From NCBI RefSeq assembly GCF_000092205.1, contig NC_014216.1, positions 2,051,742 to 2,115,741 of the forward strand: a DNA stretch of 64,000 bases, given 5' to 3'. This document shows, in pieces, positions 58,864 to 64,000 of the stretch. The stretch is from Desulfurivibrio alkaliphilus AHT 2. GTDB taxonomy: Bacteria; Desulfobacterota; Desulfobulbia; Desulfobulbales; Desulfurivibrionaceae. The notes under the pieces are model-generated. The model had not been told where the DNA came from. It saw only the letters and a list, made by a program, of their open reading frames with translations, and did not search any database. The number at the start of each line of letters is the position of its first letter. The stretch's first letter is position 1. A program made the translations under genes and the position numbers.

Positions 58864-60651
58864 TTACCCGCCCTGTTCCCCAGGCATTTTTTCTTTGCTG
58901 GCGCTGTCAGCCACGCCCCCGGGCCATTGCAAGCTGCATATCTCTTCCATTATAGCCAGGGCGGCCTTGTAACGGCCTTGGCTAATCTTTGCTTCCAGGC
59001 CGGCGCAAAGGGCTGCCAGGCGAATATCGGCCTCCGCCAAAGGCTTTTTAATATCGGCCCGGCGCTTGACAAGTTCCGGGAGCAGCTCAAGCAAATGCTT
59101 TTCATGGGCCAGGTCATTCAAGCCGCCGCCAAGTGGCTCCAGCGACCATTGCCCCCAGCGCACCACGAAAACACCACCATTGGCGGTGGCCACGGCAAAG
59201 TCGAGCTTTAACCATGGATTGTAGACGTACAGCGGCACTTTTTTTAAGCGTTTGGTCACACTAGGCAGAAACGCCAGAAACTTCTCCAGGTTTTCACCTT
59301 CCTCTTTAGTGTCCACCGCCACCCACAACCGCTCGAACAACTCCCGGTTAAGGCGCTCATGTAACAGGCGCTTGGAGGTACGGTAGGCATCAAGCAGTTC
59401 CCGGGGGGGGGCAAAGCCCCACAGGCGTTCCCGAAGTTCCAGGCGGTAGCGAAACCATTCTTGTTTACCTACCGGCTGGCCGGTGCCATATTCACAGATT
59501 CGGCAGTCAAAAGGGCCTTCCTTGAAACGGGCTACAATTTCCGGCGCCCAACAATACGCCCTGGGAACATGACGGAACAAAAATTCCTCATTATCGAAAA
59601 CATGGGCAAAACGTTCGGGAACAACCTGTTGCTGGTAGTGCTGGTTTTCAGTAGTTCCAACTTTATTGGCGGTGATCAGAAAAGTATAGGTGTTCGGTGT
59701 TACCGGGTCGGCCCAACATACCTCTACCCCTTGCTCCTCGTCCAATTTTTCCACTAATTCAGCTTCCACCCTCGCCTGGCGGCGCTCCTTGGCAAACAGA
59801 TCGCGCAGTTCCCGGCGAGCCTTGCGCTCCAAGGGTTGAAATTTAACCTTGGGAAAAACCAGGGTATCAATGGTAGGCCGGTCTGCCGCCAGGTCTACCC
59901 ATGTCTTAATCCCCCCCTGAATGGAGCCAAGTGTTTGACGCAGCAGAATAATAGAGAGGATCGCGATCAGCAGGTTGCCGCCAATACCGAGCACAAAAGG
60001 GGCCAACAACACCAAAAAACCAGCCAGAAAGTTGATCGACGCAAGAACTTCAAGATAATTTTTCAGCTTGGTTTTAATATAAGCCTTGGTCCTGCTGGGA
60101 ACAACGTCTTCTGAACCGGCCATAACAACAACCGTAAACAGGTACTGGCCGACAAGCAAAACAAAAAGCAACAAAGCCAATTCAGGATTAAGCCAGGCCA
60201 GAACCAGCATACCGATGGCCACAAACAACCCATCTGCCGCCACCTGTACAAAATCGCCGTAATAAGCACGAGCCCGTACGCCCTGTTGCGACACCACAGC
60301 CAACTCCGTGGCTCGTTCAACAACAGCGGCACTGCCGCTCATACACAGGCGGTCGGCAACCCGGTCGAATACCAGGCTTAAAATATAGGCAACAAAAGCG
60401 CCAATGGTCAGGCCAATTATCCAGCCGGTTTTGTCGGAAGGGTCAATAAAAGGAAAATAACGGGGAACACCGGTGGAGCCGGCCAACAGAATAACTTTCA
60501 AAGGAAGGAAAAAGGCCAGCAGCTTTGCAATACGCCCCAACACCGTGACGCCCACAGCCATCGTGGTAGTACCGGAGCAAACGCGCAGAAAGACCAGCAA
60601 AACCCGCAGCAGCCAAACAAAATATATTTTAGTTTCATGCAGCAAATGCAT
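58864..60651 (-). CDS. Large membrane protein with possible kinase-like cytoplasmic part
   Basis: A 595-residue protein, first of the decoration cluster. Residues about 10-260 hold five or six membrane helices laid out like an ABC-exporter permease (for example LGRIAKLLAFFLPLKVILLA, DGLFVAIGMLVLAWLNPELA), but no ATPase domain follows. Residues about 300-560 are soluble; the run VYNPWLKLDFAVATANGGVF and VVRWGQWSLEPLGG recalls the catalytic loop and DFG region of aminoglycoside-phosphotransferase-like kinases, yet the key His/Asp are not clearly kept. It may be a membrane-tethered pseudokinase or transporter. I do not recognise the family. ATG 60651 is used; GTG 60678 is possible. Confidence 0.55.
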   Translation of the reverse strand: MHLLHETKIYFVWLLRVLLVFLRVCSGTTTMAVGVTVLGRIAKLLAFFLPLKVILLAGSTGVPRYFPFIDPSDKTGWIIGLTIGAFVAYILSLVFDRVADRLCMSGSAAVVERATELAVVSQQGVRARAYYGDFVQVAADGLFVAIGMLVLAWLNPELALLLFVLLVGQYLFTVVVMAGSEDVVPSRTKAYIKTKLKNYLEVLASINFLAGFLVLLAPFVLGIGGNLLIAILSIILLRQTLGSIQGGIKTWVDLAADRPTIDTLVFPKVKFQPLERKARRELRDLFAKERRQARVEAELVEKLDEEQGVEVCWADPVTPNTYTFLITANKVGTTENQHYQQQVVPERFAHVFDNEEFLFRHVPRAYCWAPEIVARFKEGPFDCRICEYGTGQPVGKQEWFRYRLELRERLWGFAPPRELLDAYRTSKRLLHERLNRELFERLWVAVDTKEEGENLEKFLAFLPSVTKRLKKVPLYVYNPWLKLDFAVATANGGVFVVRWGQWSLEPLGGGLNDLAHEKHLLELLPELVKRRADIKKPLAEADIRLAALCAGLEAKISQGRYKAALAIMEEICSLQWPGGVADSASKEKMPGEQGG

Positions 60652-60756
60652 ATTTTTGACCCCACACCCTCCCGGCACTCCAAACCGGCGTTATCGACCC
60701 GGCCATGTTGTCTGGCTCGGCAATTCTTATTTTTTCTGCCTTAATCAACTACAGGG

Positions 60757-62022
60757 TCAGATTAACTCTTCCAGCATCAGATCCCAGATGGTCATGAAAC
60801 GAACCTCGGTGTCACGCAGCGTGGCGGTGGCCCGGAGGCTTTTGTTGATCACCAGACAACGTACAGGGGCATACTTGGCCACGAAGCCGTCCAAGGGCCG
60901 GGGCGGTGCGGGCCGGGTCAGGTCCTGAAATTTGACCTCGATGGCAATAAGGTTTCTGCCGGCCTGAACGACAAAATCCACTTCGGTTTTGGCGGTGGTT
61001 CGCCAGAAGTGAATTTGTGCACCGCTTAAGCGCAGTTTTTCCCGCAATACCAAATAAACCAGATTCTGGAAGGAAAAGCCCAAATCGTCCAGGCGTTGCT
61101 GGTGGCCGAAAATACCAAGGACGAAATTCCGGAAACCGAGATCGGAGAAATAAACGTAAGGCGCCTTGCTGATCTCGCTGCGAACATTGCGAAAAAAAGG
61201 GGAGACACGCCGCAGGATGTAAGTTTCCTCAGCGTACCAGCAATAATTCTTAACCGTCGGTAGCGAGATCCCAAGCGTGGAGGCCAACTCCGAATAATTA
61301 ACGATCTGCCCCGCCTGGCCGGCCAGGGTCCGGATCAGTTGACCATAGGCCTCGACCTTTTCGATTTTAAGCAGATAAGCGATGTCCCTGGTGATGTAAC
61401 CTTGGTAGATTTCATCCATCACCCGCAGTTTCTCACGCGCCTCAACTTCCAGCACCACCCGGGGATAGCCGCCGTAACTCAGGTACTCCAATAGCAGTTC
61501 CGCCGCCCGAGCCTGTTCAAAGGACAGGAAGTCCGCCAGGCGATCCGAATAGCGATAACCGGTTTTGAAATCGACAAACTCCCGCAGGGATAAGGGGTAA
61601 ACCTCGTAGAGCCGCTTGCGGCCCAGCATCGACTCCTTGACCTTGGCCTTCAGGTCAACGCTGCCGGAGCCGGAGACGATGAACTTGTAGGGAAGCCGCA
61701 TATCCTGCAGCCCCTTAAGAAAAATGTCCGCATCCTCGCGGCGCTGGATTTCGTCGATAAAGACAAAACCCGGGCCTGCCCCAAGCTCCAGCTCGACCTT
61801 TCTCAGCAGGCTTTGCTGGGATTCGAAATAAACCCGGTCATAATCATAGTCAAGGCTTAAAAAGAGGGTTTTTTCACCCGCGGCGGCCAACTCTTCCTGG
61901 ATGATCCGCATGATCGTGGTCTTGCCGGCCTGGCGCGGGCCGATGAGAAAGGCAACCTCTTCACGGCGAAGTTCACGGAGAAGTTCCTCGAGAATATATC
62001 GACGAATGGCAACTGAAGGCAT
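60757..62022 (-). CDS. AAA ATPase with DUF4143 domain (copy 2)
   Basis: A 421-residue ATPase. EVAFLIGPRQAGKTTIMRII is Walker A, PGFVFIDEIQRREDADIFLK Walker B, FIVSGSGSVDLKAKV sensor 1. The C-terminal DUF4143 part ends IHFWRTTAKTEVDFVVQAGR and IAIEVKFQD, a restriction-endonuclease-like D-x-ExK pattern. A winged-helix-like ASTLGISLPTVKNYCWYAEE lies in between. Function is not established for this family. It separates the decoration cluster from the gene-fragment zone. Confidence 0.9.
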   Translation of the reverse strand: MPSVAIRRYILEELLRELRREEVAFLIGPRQAGKTTIMRIIQEELAAAGEKTLFLSLDYDYDRVYFESQQSLLRKVELELGAGPGFVFIDEIQRREDADIFLKGLQDMRLPYKFIVSGSGSVDLKAKVKESMLGRKRLYEVYPLSLREFVDFKTGYRYSDRLADFLSFEQARAAELLLEYLSYGGYPRVVLEVEAREKLRVMDEIYQGYITRDIAYLLKIEKVEAYGQLIRTLAGQAGQIVNYSELASTLGISLPTVKNYCWYAEETYILRRVSPFFRNVRSEISKAPYVYFSDLGFRNFVLGIFGHQQRLDDLGFSFQNLVYLVLREKLRLSGAQIHFWRTTAKTEVDFVVQAGRNLIAIEVKFQDLTRPAPPRPLDGFVAKYAPVRCLVINKSLRATATLRDTEVRFMTIWDLMLEELI

Positions 62023-62078
62023 GCTTTAAAAATAACATAGTTTTTTGCAAAGTCTATTTTAAAATTACCCCCATCTTG

Positions 62079-62164
62079 TTTCGGCCGCTGCGGTTTTTCT
62101 TCCAGCGACAGCACCTTGCCGTCGGCGTCGAATTCGGCCACCCCGTACCGTTGGGGATCGTTAA
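62079..62164 (-). pseudogene. rfbA: 86-bp internal fragment of an rfbA gene
   Basis: The minus strand encodes [20 protein letters not shown] and EEKPQRPK, identical in protein to a part of the chimera at 62896-63960. Over 86 bases it differs from 63598-63683 at five positions, all silent. Both ends stop abruptly against unrelated sequence. It is a remnant of another rfbA copy. Confidence 0.9.
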
Positions 62165-62182
62165 GGTTTCTCGATTTTGCAA

Positions 62183-62211
62183 TTGACTATTGTCTTACAA
62201 GAAAATACAAT
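62183..62211 (+). promoter_or_regulatory. Sigma70 promoter of the RHH/RelE-type pair
   Basis: TTGACT (62183-62188), 17 bases, TACAAT (62206-62211); the start codon follows at 62239 behind GGAGG. Confidence 0.8.
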
Positions 62212-62238
62212 GTATGCAAATTAGTTACGGAGGTTCAA

Positions 62239-62487
62239 ATGCAGAAAGCCGCCAGCGTGTCAGTTCGTGTCAAGGCAGCAACCAAAACCCGTCTCGAGGC
62301 ATTAGCCACCGCTACCAGACGGTCAAAATCCTACGTCATCGAGGAGGCACTTGAACAATACCTCGATGTGAATGAGTGGCAGATAGAGGGTATTCTAAAA
62401 GCCATAGCCGAGGCAGATACAGCCGGAGCAGTGTTTATCGACCACGACGAAGTCCTTGCCCGGTGGGAGGCAAAGGTTGCGCGTTAA
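62239..62487 (+). CDS. Ribbon-helix-helix antitoxin
   Basis: An 82-residue protein. ASVSVRVKAATKTRLEALAT and RRSKSYVIEEALEQYLDVNE form the RHH fold of CopG/RelB-like antitoxins; the tail DHDEVLARWEAK contacts the toxin in related pairs. ATG 62239 has GGAGG seven bases upstream. It overlaps the start of the toxin gene by 11 bases. The pair lies inside the gene-fragment zone at the right end of the window. Confidence 0.88.
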   Translation: MQKAASVSVRVKAATKTRLEALATATRRSKSYVIEEALEQYLDVNEWQIEGILKAIAEADTAGAVFIDHDEVLARWEAKVAR

Positions 62488-62761
62488 ATGGCTCCAACAA
62501 GCACTCCTGGATTTAAGGGAAGTTGAGGCCTATATATACCAGGATAACCCCACCGCAGCCGCAGAGGTTGCACTAAAGATCATTGAAGCGGTTTCCCTGC
62601 TGAGGGAGCAACAGGGAATCGGCCGTACCGGTCGCGTTCCCGGCACCAGAGAGCTTGTGGTTTCCGGATTGCCATACATTGTCCCATATCGCGTCATCGG
62701 CGAAACAGTTCAAATATTACGGGTCTATCACACATCGCGAAAATGGCCGAGTCGCTTATGA
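62477..62761 (+). CDS. RelE/ParE-family toxin
   Basis: A 94-residue toxin. RVKWLQQALLDLREVEAYIY, GRTGRVPGTRELVVSGLPYI and VQILRVYHTSRKWP are family signatures. The best start is a TTG at 62477, since GGGAGG lies seven bases above it and no ATG is available near the conserved N-terminus. Target (ribosome-bound mRNA or gyrase) cannot be told from sequence. Confidence 0.85.
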   Translation: MRVKWLQQALLDLREVEAYIYQDNPTAAAEVALKIIEAVSLLREQQGIGRTGRVPGTRELVVSGLPYIVPYRVIGETVQILRVYHTSRKWPSRL

Positions 62762-62834
62762 TAGTCGACCACGACAGCACTTACGGGAAAAATTAAGGCA
62801 GAAATTATTGATCCGCTCAAGCCGTAAGCTTCCC

Positions 62835-62888
62835 CTAATCCACGGTTACGCTTTTGGCCAGGTTGCGGGGCGTGCCTGCCTTGCTCCC
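62835..62888 (-). pseudogene. glmS: 3' tail of a glmS gene
   Basis: The minus strand encodes AGTPRNLAKSVTVD and a stop. PRNLAKSVTVE is the near-universal C-terminus of glucosamine-6-phosphate synthase. Nothing more of the gene precedes it: the sequence upstream is the end of the rfbA-rfbC chimera. Confidence 0.75.
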
Positions 62889-62895
62889 TGCGTTC

Positions 62896-63960
62896 TCAAA
62901 ACACCTGGGCGTTGCGCAACGGTACGCACTCCCGGTCTTTTGCGGAAAGCAGGGGCGCATCTTCATAGCCCCAGTCTATGCCGATATCCGGGTCATTCCA
63001 GGCTATGCAGCGTTCGTGTTCGGGGGCGTAAAAATCGGTGGTTTTGTAGAGGAACTCGGCGGTTGGCGTAAGGGTGAGGACGCCGTGGGCGAAACCTTCG
63101 GGTATCCATAACTGTCGCTTGTTGTCCGCCGAAAGCCGTTGGCCCACCCAGCGGCCGAAGGTGGGGGAGTTGTGGCGGATGTCCACCGCCACATCAAACA
63201 CCTCGCCCTGCACCACCCGCACCAGCTTGCCCTGGGCCTTCGGCGGCAACTGATAGTGAAGGCCGCGCAACACGCCCTTTTGTGATTTCGAGTGGTTATC
63301 CTGCACAAAATTCGGCCGCAGGCCGGTGGCCGCCTGGAAAATCTTTTCGTTCTTCAGCCCCTGCCGCCTTTCAAGGGTGGCAATGTAATGCCCCGCTTCC
63401 AGCAATGATTCATGGGTGCCGGTATCCAGCCAGGCATAACCCCGGCCCATGATCTCCACGGCCAGACTGCCCTGTTCCAGGTAGAGCCGGTTAAGATCGG
63501 TAATCTCCAACTCGCCCCGGGGCGAAGGTTTATTCTGCCTGGCCAACTCCACCACCTGGTGGTCGTAAAAATAGAGCCCGGTCACGGCATACCTGGATTT
63601 CGGCCGCTGCGGCTTCTCTTCCAGCGACAGCACCTTGCCGTCGGCGTCGAACTCGGCCACCCCGTATCGTTGGGGGTCGTTAACGTGGTAGGCAAAAATG
63701 GTGGCCCCGTGCTCCCGCCGCATGGCATTGGCAAGCAGCACGTGCAGATCATGACCATAGAAGATGTTGTCCCCCAGCACCAGGGCCGCAGGCTCACCGG
63801 CAAGAAACTGCTCGCCGATGATAAAAGCCTGGGCCAACCCGTCCGGGCTGGGTTGCACCGCGTATTGTAAATTGACCCCCCAGGCGCTGCCATCGCCGAG
63901 CAGTTTCTGACCCCATTTCTCCCTGCAGTCACCCATGACCGGCACCGGGTGTCGCGCCAA
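62896..63960 (-). pseudogene. In-frame chimera of truncated rfbA and truncated rfbC
   Basis: A 354-codon frame. About 19 codons of unrelated sequence lead into RfbA from [20 protein letters not shown] on; RfbA runs through [21 protein letters not shown] and [13 protein letters not shown] to [10 protein letters not shown], then switches without a stop to RfbC at [20 protein letters not shown] and continues to its normal end. Compared with the intact rfbA at 34664-35563 it lacks about 72 N-terminal residues (including the GGAGTRL nucleotide loop) and about 44 C-terminal ones; the RfbC part lacks about 31 N-terminal residues. The thymidylyltransferase part cannot work; the RfbC part keeps its catalytic His region. 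Confidence 0.88.
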
Positions 63961-64000
63961 TCCTTAAAATATCGTTTGCGGGAGAGTGTCTTTTGTTACT

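Noticed and set aside
61857-62141. A 94-codon minus-strand gene beginning [10 protein letters not shown]
   Set aside because: Only its first part is real protein-coding history (the rfbA fragment); the rest is out of frame with the DUF4143 ATPase gene and has no family signature.

Overview
The window looks like a chromosomal surface-polysaccharide region of a Gram-negative, biofilm-forming bacterium, most like the Desulfobacterota (Desulfobulbales-type). This placement is inferred from the moderately high GC, the PEP-CTERM/PrsT equipment, the GlrK-QseG-GlrR signalling operon and the REP/RAYT repeats. No ribosomal RNA or other clean taxonomic marker is present.

Region 1 (1-21.6 kb, all minus strand) is one tightly packed exopolysaccharide operon read from a cell-surface lipoprotein at 21.6 kb leftwards. 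It holds a polyprenyl-phosphate sugar phosphotransferase, a WecG/TagA glycosyltransferase fused to a STAS-like tail, an O-antigen ligase/polymerase-like protein, a sulfotransferase-like protein, a secreted beta-helix protein, an asparagine-synthase-like protein, GT4 and GT2 glycosyltransferases, a DegT aminotransferase, two FemAB-like and one CelD/BcsL-like acyltransferase, a polysaccharide deacetylase, and finally a HAD-UbiA fusion, GtrA and a DprE1-like oxidase. The last three suggest polyprenyl-phosphate-pentose synthesis. No Wza, Wzc or Wzx gene is visible.

Region 2 (20.3-34.1 kb) is the regulatory and PEP-CTERM hub. Two paralogous lipoproteins sit beside a GlrK-QseG-GlrR-like sigma54 two-component operon. 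The second lipoprotein is preceded by a clear cyclic-di-GMP-I (GEMM) riboswitch, a sigma54 -24/-12 element and a TGTC-N10-GACA site of the kind bound by GlrR. Both PEP-CTERM proteins have sigma54 elements of their own. A PrsT-like TPR lipoprotein, a PPP phosphatase and a GAF-GGDEF diguanylate cyclase complete the set. The glrK operon and the exopolysaccharide operon share a duplicated promoter plus palindrome module. Together these predict control of matrix output by an envelope signal (GlrKR/sigma54) and by c-di-GMP.

Region 3 (34.1-43.8 kb, minus) makes sugar nucleotides: rfbC, rfbA, rfbD, rfbB, a UDP-glucuronate 4-epimerase, ugd, galE, a small PglC-like phosphoglycosyltransferase and a WbpM/CapD-like dehydratase.

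Region 4 (43.8-47.9 kb) is an accessory insertion made of modules bounded by copies of one REP sequence: a RAYT transposase, an AbiEi antitoxin with a stump of its toxin gene, a ParDE pair and a DUF4143 ATPase.

Region 5 (47.9-60.7 kb, minus) is a decoration cluster: an SDR epimerase, two sulfotransferase-like proteins, three LicD-type proteins, a Stealth sugar-phosphate transferase, two glycosyltransferases and a large membrane protein. The SDR gene probably once adjoined the phosphoglycosyltransferase/dehydratase pair now on the other side of the insertion.

Region 6 (60.7-64 kb) is a decayed end: another DUF4143 ATPase, an RHH/RelE-type pair, an 86-bp rfbA fragment, a glmS 3' tail and an in-frame chimera of truncated rfbA and rfbC.
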